Of a stretch of 64,000 nt of DNA, positions 10,053 through 18,927 are shown in pieces. The position numbers and the translations under genes are program-made. The stretch comes from Cyanobacterium stanieri LEGE 03274 (GTDB lineage: Bacteria > Cyanobacteriota > Cyanobacteriia > Cyanobacteriales > Cyanobacteriaceae). Each line of letters opens with the position of its first letter. Within the stretch, counting starts at the first letter, position 1. The stretch lies in assembly GCF_015207825.1 (NCBI RefSeq), contig NZ_JADEWC010000001.1:1-64000 (forward strand). Direction: 5' to 3'. The notes below the pieces were generated by a model. That model was not told the DNA's origin. It searched no databases and saw nothing but the letters and a program-made list of their open reading frames with translations.

Positions 10053-10412
10053 ATGAAGGAAATTACTGATTTTAAAGACTTAAGGATTTGGCAAAAAGGC
10101 ATGGATATTGCCAAAGAATGTTATTTTCTCACCAAAAAATTTCCTCAAGATGAGCTATATGGCATGGTTCAACAAATTAGAAGATCTGCATCTTCTATCC
10201 CTGCAAACATTGCAGAGGGATATGGAAGAAGAACAACGGGAGAATATAGGCGTTTTTTGAGTATTGCACAAGGTTCTGTCAATGAATTACAGACTCATCT
10301 ACTTCTGGCTAAGGCAGTGGGTTTATGTGATTCTTCCGATATAGAACTTTTGATCAATGAGTTGGAGTACGAAAATCGAATGATTATTACTCTCATAAAA
10401 AAACTATCTTAA
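10053..10412 (+). CDS. Four-helix-bundle protein (S23 / 23S rRNA intervening-sequence family)
   Basis: A 119-residue protein with the full S23-family pattern: FKDLRIWQKGMDIAKECY near the N-terminus, MVQQIRRSASSIPANIAEGYGR at about 40-60 and a TGEYRRFLSIAQGSVNELQTHL helix. The family was first seen in 23S rRNA intervening sequences and is now known as stand-alone four-helix bundles of uncertain role. The ATG at 10053 follows a GAGGG ribosome site; a TTG directly before it is less likely. It sits between the binding-protein and permease genes of an importer, on the same strand, and is flanked by inverted low-complexity repeats, which suggests insertion as a cassette. Confidence 0.88.
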   Translation: MKEITDFKDLRIWQKGMDIAKECYFLTKKFPQDELYGMVQQIRRSASSIPANIAEGYGRRTTGEYRRFLSIAQGSVNELQTHLLLAKAVGLCDSSDIELLINELEYENRMIITLIKKLS

Positions 10413-10414
10413 AT

Positions 10415-10483
10415 ATTCCCTGTTCCCTACCTCCTGCTTAAATTTTTCCTGTTCCCCGTTCCCCATTCCCTGTTCCCTACCTT
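10415..10483 (-). repeat. TTCCCTGTTCCC-type low-complexity repeat, right flank of S23 cassette
   Basis: Repeated TTCCCTGTTCCC / GTTCCCCGTTCCCC units start 2 bp after the S23 stop codon. They are the reverse complement of the left flank at 9997-10026. Related strings recur at 11640-11735 and near 4052. Confidence 0.75.
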
Positions 10484-10510
10484 AACCAAAAATTTTATTT
10501 ATAATTACTT

Positions 10511-11482
10511 ATGCTACAACGATTATTCACTGTTATTGTCGCAATCCTCCTCGGTTGTGGGGGGGTTATTGCCATATTTTATGCCCTTAATTATGCGGTC
10601 AATTTATTACCACAAAAGTGGCGATCGCCCGTACTGCCATGGGTATATCTAGCCCCTGCTATTTTAGTATTGGGAGGCTTTTTGGTATTACCCACCATCA
10701 ATACTTTTTATCTGAGCTTTTTTGATCGCAGGTCAGAAAATTTCGTTTTCTTGGACAACTACATCTTTTCCTTTACCGATAGAACAATGTTAATTGCCTT
10801 TCGCAATAATATTCTTTGGTTGGTATTGGTAACGGGGGTTAGTGTTGCCTTGGGTTTGGTGTTGGCGGTATTGATGGATAAAGTCAGGTACGAAAAATGG
10901 ACTAAGGCATTAATCTTTTTACCCATGGCTATCTCTTTCGTGGGGGCGAGTGTGATTTGGCGTTTTATCTATGCTTATCGCCCCGCCGATGAAGCCCAAA
11001 TTGGTTTATTAAATGCTATCATCACTTCCCTAGGATTTGAGCCTGTGGGATGGCTAGTGGAGCAAAGTGTTAATAATTTCGCCCTCATCGCCATTATGAT
11101 TTGGTTACAAACGGGGTTTGCCTTAGTAATTTTATCAGCGGCGGTAAAGGGTATCCCTAAAGATGTCATCGAGGCGGCAAAAATGGATGGTGCCAATGAA
11201 TGGCAGATTTTTTGGAAAATCATTGTACCTATGATTAGTTCTACTATTACGGTGGTAGCTACTACGGTGGTTATTTTGGTGTTGAAGGTATTTGACATCG
11301 TTTTTGTGATGACAGGGGGCAACCAAGGCACGGAGGTAATCGCTAGTCGCATGATCAAAGAAACCTATAACTATCGTAATGTGGGGGTTGGCAGTGCGAT
11401 CGCCGTTATTCTTTTACTTGCCATTATTCCCGTGATGGTAACGAATATTAAACGATTTAAAGAACAAGAAAGGCTCAGATAA
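10511..11482 (+). CDS. ggtC: ABC sugar permease, AglF/GgtC type
   Basis: A 323-residue integral membrane permease of the binding-protein-dependent (MalF-like) class with about six transmembrane helices. Hallmarks are the SFFDRRSENFVFLDNY segment after the first periplasmic loop, IFLPMAISFVGASVIWRF, and the cytoplasmic EAA loop (VIEAAKMDGANEWQIFWKIIVP) that docks on the ATPase. It pairs with the permease at 11760 to form the channel of a Ggt/Agl-type importer. The gap to the binding-protein gene is filled by the S23 cassette. Confidence 0.88.
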   Translation: MLQRLFTVIVAILLGCGGVIAIFYALNYAVNLLPQKWRSPVLPWVYLAPAILVLGGFLVLPTINTFYLSFFDRRSENFVFLDNYIFSFTDRTMLIAFRNNILWLVLVTGVSVALGLVLAVLMDKVRYEKWTKALIFLPMAISFVGASVIWRFIYAYRPADEAQIGLLNAIITSLGFEPVGWLVEQSVNNFALIAIMIWLQTGFALVILSAAVKGIPKDVIEAAKMDGANEWQIFWKIIVPMISSTITVVATTVVILVLKVFDIVFVMTGGNQGTEVIASRMIKETYNYRNVGVGSAIAVILLLAIIPVMVTNIKRFKEQERLR

Positions 11483-11759
11483 TTAATGGACAATGGACAA
11501 TTGACAATTCACATAATGAAGGTTGCAGGTGTCAGGTGTCAGGTTGCAGGTTGTAAAAGACAAGAGATTTTCAATTTACTTTCTTAGTCTTGATTTTCCA
11601 CACCCCATCTCCTCATCACCCCATCTCCAAGCTATTGCCCATTGCCTATTCCCTAGTAAAAACACCATTGCCCATTGCCTATTCCCCATTGCCTTCCCTC
11701 AAAAAACACTATTCCCCGTTCCCCGTTCCCTATGTAGTAACACCTAAATATTAGCTATC
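11483..11759. repeat. Repeat-filled gap between the two permease genes
   Basis: This 277-bp spacer is built of short dispersed repeats: GACAATGGACAATTGACAATT near 11488-11508, GCAGGTGTCAGGTGTCAGGTTGCAGG units near 11525-11548, CCCCATCTCC strings near 11605-11630, and repeated TTGCCCATTGCCTATTCCC units to about 11735. The reading frame across it merely translates the repeats. Confidence 0.8.
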
Positions 11760-12635
11760 ATGAAAAGAAGAAAGAAAAAAAACAAAATGCAGAAATTTTG
11801 GGAAAAAACTCCCGTTCATATTACCCTAGTAGTAATTTCCCTTATTTGGACATTACCCAGTATTGGTTTATTAATTAGCTCTTTTCGCTATCAAGATGAC
11901 CTATTGAGGACTGGTTGGTGGACAGTATTCCAACATCCCTTCGACTTTACTCAGTATCATTTGGGGAACTATATTACTGTACTAACCGCTGAGGGTATGG
12001 GAGATGCTTTTTTGAATAGTTTAACCATCTCTATCCCCGCTACTATCATCCCCATTGCGATCGCCTGTTTTGCCGCCTATGCCTTCGCTTGGATGAAATT
12101 TCCTGGGCGACAACTCCTGTTTATTATCGTCGTTGCCTTATTGGTAGTACCTCTACAAATGACCCTAATTCCCATTCTCAACGCCTATCGAGTATTTGGC
12201 ATCTCAGGCTCTTTTCTGGGGGTATGGTTAGCCCACACAGCCTATGGAATGCCCTTGGGTATATATCTACTGAGAAACTATATCGGTGCATTGCCTAAGG
12301 ATTTAATTGAAGCGGCGGCGGTGGATGGTGCATCCCATTTGAAAATTTTTACCAAGATTATTGTACCTCTTTCAACCCCTGCGATCGCCTCTTTTGCCGT
12401 ATTCCAATTCCTCTGGGTATGGAATGATTTATTAGTTGCCCTCGTCTATCTGGGAGGTACTCCCGATGTTGCCCCCGTTACCATCCAATTAAGCAATATG
12501 ATAGGCTCTCGTGGTCAAGACTGGCACATTCTCACCGCTGGGGCATTTATCAGTATGATTATTCCTTTACTGGTATTCTTTGCCCTTCAGAAATACTTTG
12601 TCCGAGGTTTGTTGGCAGGTTCAGTCAAATCTTAG
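11760..12635 (+). CDS. ggtD: ABC sugar permease, AglG/GgtD (MalG-like) type
   Basis: A 291-residue permease with about six transmembrane helices. It begins with a basic segment (KRRKKKNK), continues into a first helix near 18-38, and carries the MalG-type EAA loop LPKDLIEAAAVDGASHLKIFTKIIVP near 190-215. The C-terminus FVRGLLAGSVKS is typical of MalG-like permeases. It is the second channel subunit of the Ggt/Agl-type importer. Transcription from ggtC would have to cross the repeat-rich gap. Confidence 0.88.
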   Translation: MKRRKKKNKMQKFWEKTPVHITLVVISLIWTLPSIGLLISSFRYQDDLLRTGWWTVFQHPFDFTQYHLGNYITVLTAEGMGDAFLNSLTISIPATIIPIAIACFAAYAFAWMKFPGRQLLFIIVVALLVVPLQMTLIPILNAYRVFGISGSFLGVWLAHTAYGMPLGIYLLRNYIGALPKDLIEAAAVDGASHLKIFTKIIVPLSTPAIASFAVFQFLWVWNDLLVALVYLGGTPDVAPVTIQLSNMIGSRGQDWHILTAGAFISMIIPLLVFFALQKYFVRGLLAGSVKS

Positions 12636-12672
12636 TAGTGTTTTAGTATTTTATTGTGAGGAGCTTTTCGCC

Positions 12673-13032
12673 CTACTGAAATTCAAATTTAGTTATATTT
12701 TCCGTATCATCAATCAAAACGACTCCTAAAGCAACATCATTAATTAATCCACTAACTTTTTGTATCAAAGGTAATATATGCTTAGGATTAGTGCTACTTG
12801 TATTTAAAACAATCACTTTCAAAGAGCTATTACTTAAATTTTGCTGATACGGTAAATTTTTATCGGCGGTGATAAAAACATCAAAAGGGTGATTTTCTGC
12901 TAAATTAATAATCTCCTTATCTTTTAAGCCACGCCATCCCATATCATTGATGTTATAAACTTCATAACCTTGATTAAGAAATGGTTGTTTTAATTTTTTA
13001 CTTAAAAGATTTTCGTCCAATAATATAATCAT
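12673..13032 (-). CDS. DUF5615 (PIN-like) protein, probable toxin
   Basis: A 119-residue DUF5615/PIN-like protein: MIILLDENLLSKKL at the start (acidic D6, E7), a WRGLKDKEI segment, and VFITADKNL near 78-86, the acidic residues of the PIN fold. The ATG at 13032 is chosen because it overlaps the upstream stop as TAATG, which implies translational coupling; an earlier ATG at 13041 would add three residues. With the DUF433 gene it forms a pair usually regarded as toxin-antitoxin-like. Confidence 0.8.
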   Translation of the reverse strand: MIILLDENLLSKKLKQPFLNQGYEVYNINDMGWRGLKDKEIINLAENHPFDVFITADKNLPYQQNLSNSSLKVIVLNTSSTNPKHILPLIQKVSGLINDVALGVVLIDDTENITKFEFQ

Positions 13033-13268
13033 TAAGCACAAAGCTCTTTTTCAATCATTAACCTAGTGATACATTCCAAAACTTTCATAGTTTGAGTTTT
13101 TAAGTATGGAAAATCATCTAAGAATTCTATTAATCCCCCCTCTTCTTGCATATAGTCAAATAATGTTTGCAAAGGTACACGAGTACCAATAAAAACTGGT
13201 GTACCACTCATGATTTCAGGATCTGAATGTATAATTTTTTGACTTTCTAATAATTGCTTTAAAGTCAT
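13032..13268 (-). CDS. DUF433 protein, probable antitoxin
   Basis: A 78-residue DUF433 protein. The family core is IHSDPEIMSGTPVFIGTRVPLQTLFDYM (about 13-40), followed by a degraded helix-turn-helix segment (IEFLDDFPYLKTQTMKVLECI). DUF433 proteins commonly precede DUF5615 genes and are thought to act as antitoxins or regulators. The gene is upstream of and overlaps the DUF5615 gene by one base. The pair is convergent with ggtD. Confidence 0.8.
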   Translation of the reverse strand: MTLKQLLESQKIIHSDPEIMSGTPVFIGTRVPLQTLFDYMQEEGGLIEFLDDFPYLKTQTMKVLECITRLMIEKELCA

Positions 13269-13443
13269 ATCTTTTTATTTATGGGGTGTGGTTTCATTTT
13301 CCTATTTTACAATTAGAACTTTAATAATCAAACTTCAAAAAACTTAACCTAATCCCTTGAGATTCCTAAGATAAGTTTAAATTCACCGCCAAAATGGAAA
13401 AACTGCCATAAGATGCAAATTAACGACTTATTTGGGAGTACAC

Positions 13444-15036
13444 ATGACAGCAACATTAGTAAAAGACAAAGAAGTTGAGAATAAAAAAACTTCTTTGAAG
13501 ATAGCCATTCCCAGAGAAATTTATCCGAATGAATGTCGAGTTTCAGCCACTCCCGACACTGTCCAGAAATTGCAAAAACTCGGTTTTGAAGTGTTAGTAG
13601 AAACAGGGGCAGGGGAAAGAGCCAATTTTGATGATCGCCTTTATACCTCTGTAGGGTGTAAAATCATTGAAAATAGGGAACAACTGTGGCAAGAGGGAGA
13701 TATAATCCTCAAAGTACGTCCTCCCGAAGCCCAAGAAGTAGAATTATTAACCGAAGATAAAACCCTTATTAGCTTCATTTACCCTGCCCAAAATCCCGAT
13801 TTACTGGCACAACTGGCGCAGAAAAAAGCCACCGTATTCGCCATGGATGCAGTGCCACGCATTAGCAGGGCGCAGAAATTAGATGCCCTTTCTAGTATGG
13901 CAAACATCGCTGGTTATCGTGCCGTCATCGAAGCCGCCAACAATTTCGGTAGATTTTTCACTGGGCAAATCACCGCCGCCGGAAAAGTTCCCCCCGCCAA
14001 AGTATTGGTAATTGGTGCAGGGGTAGCAGGGTTAGCCGCCATTGGGGCCGCCAAAAGCCTTGGGGCAATAGTTCGGGCGTTTGATACTCGCTTGGTGGTA
14101 AAAGAGCAAATCGAAAGCCTTGGGGGAGAATTTTTGGAGCTAGAATTTGCCGAGGATGGCTCTGGGGAAGGGGGTTACGCCAAAACCATGAGCAAGGAAT
14201 TTATTGATGCGGAAATGGCTTTATTTGCCGAACAAGCGGAGGAAGTGGATATAATTATTACCACCGCCCTTATTCCAGGGAAACCTGCCCCCAAGTTGAT
14301 TACCGAGGAAATGGTTAAAACCATGCGCCAAGGTTCGGTAATTGTGGATTTGGCTGCCGGGCAGGGTGGAAATTGTGAGGTGACAAAACCCGATGAGGTG
14401 TATCAATATCATGGGGTAACCATTGTCGGTTTAACGGATTTACCTAGTCGCATGGCGAGTCAATCTAGCCAATTATATGGCACTAATTTATGGCATTTGC
14501 TCAAGGATATGGGAGGTAACGATCAATTTACCGTTAACCTTGAGGATGAAGTTATTAGGGGGGCATTGGTTACCCATCAAGGGGATGTTACTTTTCCTCC
14601 TCCAAAAATTGCCCAACCTTCCCCTACCACCCCTGTTAAACCCGAAACTAAAGTTGTGTCTTCTGCTGAAAAGCAATCGAAAAAGGGGATTAGTGGTTTA
14701 GTGTGGTTGATATTGGGAATTGCCTCTTTAATTGGTATTGGTATTGGGGCGCCAACGTCTTTCCTATCCCATTTTACTGTGTTTATTTTGGCTTGTTTTG
14801 TGGGTTGGCAGGTGATTTGGAATGTTGTCCCTGCTTTACATACTCCTTTGATGAGTGTTACTAATGCCATCAGTGGCATCATTATCATCGGTGGTATGTT
14901 GCAAATTTCTGGAGATATTTCTTCTCCTACTACCATTCTAGGGGCGATCGCCATTTTGGTGGGTACGATTAATATTTGTGGCGGATTTTTAGTGACTCAA
15001 AGAATGCTCAAAATGTTTCAACGAATTGACAATTGA
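13444..15036 (+). CDS. pntA: Proton-translocating NAD(P) transhydrogenase alpha subunit
   Basis: A 530-residue PntA that binds NAD(H) in domain I and couples hydride transfer with NADP(H) to proton movement across the membrane. Seen are an AlaDH/PNT N-domain ([21 protein letters not shown]), the Rossmann loop [20 protein letters not shown], and a C-terminal membrane part with about four helices, so the alpha-1 and alpha-2 parts are fused as in E. coli. The ATG at 13444 follows a GGGAG ribosome site; an upstream TTG at 13432 is rejected. The pntB gene is separated from it by a two-gene MntA/HepT-type insert. Confidence 0.96.
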   Translation: MTATLVKDKEVENKKTSLKIAIPREIYPNECRVSATPDTVQKLQKLGFEVLVETGAGERANFDDRLYTSVGCKIIENREQLWQEGDIILKVRPPEAQEVELLTEDKTLISFIYPAQNPDLLAQLAQKKATVFAMDAVPRISRAQKLDALSSMANIAGYRAVIEAANNFGRFFTGQITAAGKVPPAKVLVIGAGVAGLAAIGAAKSLGAIVRAFDTRLVVKEQIESLGGEFLELEFAEDGSGEGGYAKTMSKEFIDAEMALFAEQAEEVDIIITTALIPGKPAPKLITEEMVKTMRQGSVIVDLAAGQGGNCEVTKPDEVYQYHGVTIVGLTDLPSRMASQSSQLYGTNLWHLLKDMGGNDQFTVNLEDEVIRGALVTHQGDVTFPPPKIAQPSPTTPVKPETKVVSSAEKQSKKGISGLVWLILGIASLIGIGIGAPTSFLSHFTVFILACFVGWQVIWNVVPALHTPLMSVTNAISGIIIIGGMLQISGDISSPTTILGAIAILVGTINICGGFLVTQRMLKMFQRIDN

Positions 15037-15038
15037 TA

Positions 15039-15350
15039 ATGGTTCATTCAACAGAGAAATTAACTCATTTACAGGCAAAAATTAGGGAAATAAAAAAGGA
15101 AATAGGAGATAAATATCAAATTGAAGAACTAGGTTTATTTGGCTCTTATGTAAGGGGAGAAGAAACAGAAGACAGTGATATTGATATTCTCGTTAAGTTC
15201 CATTCTGATCATAATATTGGTTTGTTTAAATATTGTGAGTTACAAAATTTGTTGAGTGAAAAACTGGGTAAAAAAGTAGATTTAGTCATGAAAGATTCTC
15301 TTAAATCCTACATCGGTAAATATATTTTGGATGAGGTTATTTATCTATGA
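15039..15350 (+). CDS. MntA-type nucleotidyltransferase-domain protein (probable antitoxin)
   Basis: A 103-residue minimal nucleotidyltransferase. The motif GSYVRGEETEDSDIDI (35-50) gives the GS...DxD catalytic pattern with D47 and D49. Characterised MntA antitoxins of this type inactivate HepT toxins by adding AMP to a conserved tyrosine. The ATG at 15039 starts only 2 bp after the pntA stop, and the stop overlaps the next ATG (ATGA). This indicates co-translation with both neighbours. Confidence 0.88.
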   Translation: MVHSTEKLTHLQAKIREIKKEIGDKYQIEELGLFGSYVRGEETEDSDIDILVKFHSDHNIGLFKYCELQNLLSEKLGKKVDLVMKDSLKSYIGKYILDEVIYL

Positions 15351-15694
15351 AAAGAGAATTAAAAGATTATATACTTGATATTCTCAATGCCATAAATAGT
15401 ATTGAAATGTTTACCAAGGGGTATGATTTTAATTCTTTTAGTAGGGATGAAAAGACTAAATTTGCCGTAATATATGCTATCCAAATTATTGGCGAAGCTA
15501 GTAACAAAATACCTGTAGATTTACAAAATAAGTATCCTCAAATTCCTTGGAAAAATGTTAGGGGAATGCGTAATTTAATTGTCCATGAATATTTTGGGGT
15601 TAATTTGCTAGTTATTTGGAACACCATTAAGAATGATTTACCTTCTTTAAAGCCAGTTATAGAAGATATGCTTACAGATTTGCTTAATGGGTAA
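15347..15694 (+). CDS. HepT-like (DUF86) protein, probable RNase toxin
   Basis: A 115-residue DUF86/HepT protein. The HEPN-type RNase motif Rx4HxY is intact as RNLIVHEY (R75, H80, Y82), and IIGEASNKIP near 47-56 is typical of the family. It overlaps the nucleotidyltransferase gene by 4 bp (ATGA). The order here is antitoxin first, then toxin. The tyrosine Y82 corresponds to the residue AMPylated in studied systems. Confidence 0.88.
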   Translation: MKRELKDYILDILNAINSIEMFTKGYDFNSFSRDEKTKFAVIYAIQIIGEASNKIPVDLQNKYPQIPWKNVRGMRNLIVHEYFGVNLLVIWNTIKNDLPSLKPVIEDMLTDLLNG

Positions 15695-15776
15695 AAATTT
15701 TGATTATCACTAGGGAGTAATGAATGGCTAAAGCCATTACTACAAACTACTATTACACAAAATACATTGTAAAAAT

Positions 15777-17207
15777 ATGAACTCGAATTTAATCACAGTT
15801 GCCTATATTGGCGCCAGCGCTTTGTTTATCCTCAGCCTAGCGGGATTATCCCGACAAGAAACCGCCAGAAAAGGTAATATATATGGTATCGCTGGAATGG
15901 CGATCGCATTTATTGCTACTGCATTCAGCCAACAGGTAAGCAACTATAGCCTTTTAATTGGCGCTATCATTCCCGCCGTCATCATCGGTGCAGTATTAGC
16001 TTCACGGGTAGCCATGACATCCATGCCTGAATTAGTGGCAATCCTCCATAGTTTTGTGGGTTTAGCCGCTGTATTGGTAGGTATCGGCAACTATCTACAA
16101 CCCGAAACAGGGTTACTCCCTGCCGAAGAATTTATCCATCAAATCGAAATCTATGTAGGGGTATTCATCGGCGCCGTCACCTTCACAGGCTCAATTATCG
16201 CCTTTGGTAAATTACGCGCCATCATTAGCTCAAAACCCCTTATGTTACCAGCCCGACACTTTCTCAATTTAGGTATGTTAGGGGCTACGGTTTACCTTGG
16301 TTATAACTTCCTGAATACAGAAACAGGATTACAACCCCTCCTCATCATGACTGGGATTGCTTGTTTATTGGGTATTCACCTTGTGGCAGGAATTGGGGGC
16401 GCAGATATGCCCGTAGTTATTTCCATGCTCAACAGTTATTCTGGATGGGCAGCCGCTGCGGCAGGTTTTATGCTCAATAATGACTTGTTAATTATCACAG
16501 GGGCTTTGGTGGGTAGTAGTGGCGCCATCCTCAGTTACATTATGTGTAAAGCCATGAATCGCTCATTCATTAGTGTGATTCTCGGTGGTTTTGGGGAAGG
16601 TAGCAACAAAAACACTGCCTCTGGTGAAAAACAAGAGGTAGGAGAAGCGGTAGCCACCAACATCGATGAAGTGGCTGATATGTTAGTAGAAGCCAAAAGC
16701 GTCATTATCACCCCCGGCTATGGTATGGCTGTTGCCCAAGCCCAGCATGGGGTTTCGGAAATTACTAAGATTTTGAAAAGTCGTAAGGTAAATGTGCGTT
16801 TTGGTATTCATCCCGTGGCAGGGCGTTTACCCGGGCATATGAATGTATTATTAGCAGAAGCAAATGTACCCTATGACATGGTTTTGGAAATGGATGAAAT
16901 TAACGAGGATTTTCCCCAAACTGATTTGGTATTAGTGATTGGGGCTAATGATACTGTTAATCCTAGCGCATTGGAAGACCCTCAAAGTGCGATCGCAGGT
17001 ATGCCCGTATTAGAAGTCTGGAAAGCCCAAAATTGCGTAGTTATGAAACGGAGTTTAGCCACAGGTTACGCAGGGGTCGATAATCCTTTATTCTATAAAG
17101 AAAATACTAAAATGCTCTTTGGTGATGCCAAAATTAACGTTGATTCTCTTTTGGTTGCCTTACGGGAAAAAACTGCCAAAAAAGGAAAGGTTTTAGTTTC
17201 TGCATAA
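15777..17207 (+). CDS. pntB: Proton-translocating NAD(P) transhydrogenase beta subunit
   Basis: A 476-residue PntB. The first ~270 residues contain about nine transmembrane helices (domain II). The C-terminal domain III binds NADP(H), with [42 protein letters not shown] and [12 protein letters not shown] all present. It works with PntA in the cytoplasmic or thylakoid membrane to balance NADPH and NADH. It begins 82 bp after the HepT-like gene on the same strand. Confidence 0.97.
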   Translation: MNSNLITVAYIGASALFILSLAGLSRQETARKGNIYGIAGMAIAFIATAFSQQVSNYSLLIGAIIPAVIIGAVLASRVAMTSMPELVAILHSFVGLAAVLVGIGNYLQPETGLLPAEEFIHQIEIYVGVFIGAVTFTGSIIAFGKLRAIISSKPLMLPARHFLNLGMLGATVYLGYNFLNTETGLQPLLIMTGIACLLGIHLVAGIGGADMPVVISMLNSYSGWAAAAAGFMLNNDLLIITGALVGSSGAILSYIMCKAMNRSFISVILGGFGEGSNKNTASGEKQEVGEAVATNIDEVADMLVEAKSVIITPGYGMAVAQAQHGVSEITKILKSRKVNVRFGIHPVAGRLPGHMNVLLAEANVPYDMVLEMDEINEDFPQTDLVLVIGANDTVNPSALEDPQSAIAGMPVLEVWKAQNCVVMKRSLATGYAGVDNPLFYKENTKMLFGDAKINVDSLLVALREKTAKKGKVLVSA

Positions 17208-17339
17208 AAAATGTGCGATCGCCTTTTAAACTTTTACCATTGTGACAAAAGTGATACCTCCATGGACATAAACTTTTATATGGGAAGGTTTTATGGATTG
17301 TAGTATGGGCGATCGCCTCTTTGACTAGATGGATGCTAT

Positions 17340-18881
17340 TTATGGACTCCATTGGGGTTTAAAACCTGCAATGGGTAATTCTTGGAGAGATGCTTGGGGA
17401 GATTCAGGGCTAGGTAGATTTAATATCCAAAGACGACTATCTAGGATTAATTCTGCTGAGTCGCTGAATAATTCTTGGGCGGGCATATTTTCAATGGGGG
17501 TGTTTTCTCTTAGGTTACTTTCGGTAACGAGTTGATCAAATAAAATTCCTGAACCATCGGGAGATATACTTATTTTGATGTCTTGATAATGGGGAAGGGC
17601 AAGAAGGGGTATCACTTTTTGGGATTCGATGTCGATGCCGACAAAGTAGGGCTTTTCTTGAAATTGATTTTCAGTTTCCATTAATTCGGTAAGGAGACAG
17701 AAAAGGTTATTTCCATTGGGGGAAAATTTACAGTCAACAATTGAGCCTTCGATGGTGACTAATTCTTTCTCTAGTCCTTGATTATTAACGTAAAATAGTG
17801 AGCGGGTATAGCGTAAATCAGGGTTATCGGTGTTAAAGTTTACCATGGCTGCCCCTGTGCCGTCTCTGGTGAAGGTTAATACTTGTCCATATTGAGGAAG
17901 AAAGTTAAGGGAGTCGTTTTCTTGTTCTTGTTCTTGTTTTTGTAGTGGTATGATGGAAATTCCTTCTCCTTGGGCAATGGCGATCGCACTTTTGTCGGGG
18001 GTTATGATGAAGTTGCCACCATCGGCATTGAGTGCTTGGGGAATTTTACCTTCTTCTATTTTCCATAAATCAAAGTCGGTGGGATCATCTTTGCGTATTC
18101 GTTGCACAATAATAATATCTCCATTTTCCCCTGCTAAGTCAAAACGATTGTTTAGGTATTCGTCTTGCCCGAGAATGGTTTTTAGTTGCCCTGGAATTTT
18201 GGTTGTACTATCATTGGATAATCCTGTAGTTACTTCATAGATGGATAAATCTCTTACCCCTTCTTGATTAGTTTCTTTCTCGGAGGCAGAAAAAATTATT
18301 TTTTCGGTGTTAGGGCTAAATTTAAAGTCGCTAACCACTAGATTTGCAGGGGTTAGGATTGTTTGGTTTTCTTTGGTGGTATTGTTGAGTATCAATCTTC
18401 CTGCTTCTTCCCCTTGACTACCTACATAGGCAAAGGCTTTGTCTCTACTCTGAAATTGTCCGATAAAAGGTTCTATTTCTGCTCCTAATTCTTCTTTTCC
18501 TCTAAATTTTTCCCTCGCACTTTTGAGGGATAAACGATAATTTCTACCGTAGGGAATTACGTTATTTAAAGTATAGACTAATCTTTTTCCTGCCCAGCTA
18601 ATTCTTCCGGGTAGGGGGGGTTCAATTTCTAAATTATCTTCTACACTTTCTTGAGATACAGGACGATCAAAGTCTAAAATAAAGGCGTTATCATTGGCAT
18701 TTACAGTGCGATCGCCCCAGGAAAACTTTTCTACATGGGGATTGGTTCTAAATAAACAAACATCATTAGGACATAAACGACTACCGATGATTAAGATCGA
18801 GATAATTATGGTACAAATAATTATAGTAAATAAACATATTTTATCAATGGTTTCTTGGTAAGTAATCTTTTTCATTTTCAT
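17340..18881 (-). CDS. Membrane-anchored protein with Ig-like and beta-propeller repeats
   Basis: A 513-residue protein with one N-terminal membrane helix (about residues 12-35) and an extracytoplasmic body. Residues about 50-130 look like an SbsA-type Ig-like domain (FILDFDRPVSQESVEDNLEIEPP...GRNYRLSL). The rest contains PD40/WD40-like blades (FKFSPNTEKIIFSASEKE, FTRDGTGAAMVNF, CKFSPNGNNLFCLLTE, ISISPDGSGILFDQL). The ATG at 18881 is preferred to a TTG two codons earlier. It follows the MalK-type ATPase gene by about 47 bp on the same strand. Function unknown. Confidence 0.65.
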   Translation of the reverse strand: MKMKKITYQETIDKICLFTIIICTIIISILIIGSRLCPNDVCLFRTNPHVEKFSWGDRTVNANDNAFILDFDRPVSQESVEDNLEIEPPLPGRISWAGKRLVYTLNNVIPYGRNYRLSLKSAREKFRGKEELGAEIEPFIGQFQSRDKAFAYVGSQGEEAGRLILNNTTKENQTILTPANLVVSDFKFSPNTEKIIFSASEKETNQEGVRDLSIYEVTTGLSNDSTTKIPGQLKTILGQDEYLNNRFDLAGENGDIIIVQRIRKDDPTDFDLWKIEEGKIPQALNADGGNFIITPDKSAIAIAQGEGISIIPLQKQEQEQENDSLNFLPQYGQVLTFTRDGTGAAMVNFNTDNPDLRYTRSLFYVNNQGLEKELVTIEGSIVDCKFSPNGNNLFCLLTELMETENQFQEKPYFVGIDIESQKVIPLLALPHYQDIKISISPDGSGILFDQLVTESNLRENTPIENMPAQELFSDSAELILDSRLWILNLPSPESPQASLQELPIAGFKPQWSP

Positions 18882-18927
18882 GGACAAATACTGTTTAAAT
18901 TGAGTTATTTTTATCTCATTATTATTG

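Noticed and set aside
11523-11747. Open frame of 74 codons between the permease genes
   Set aside because: It translates short nucleotide repeats and has no family pattern.
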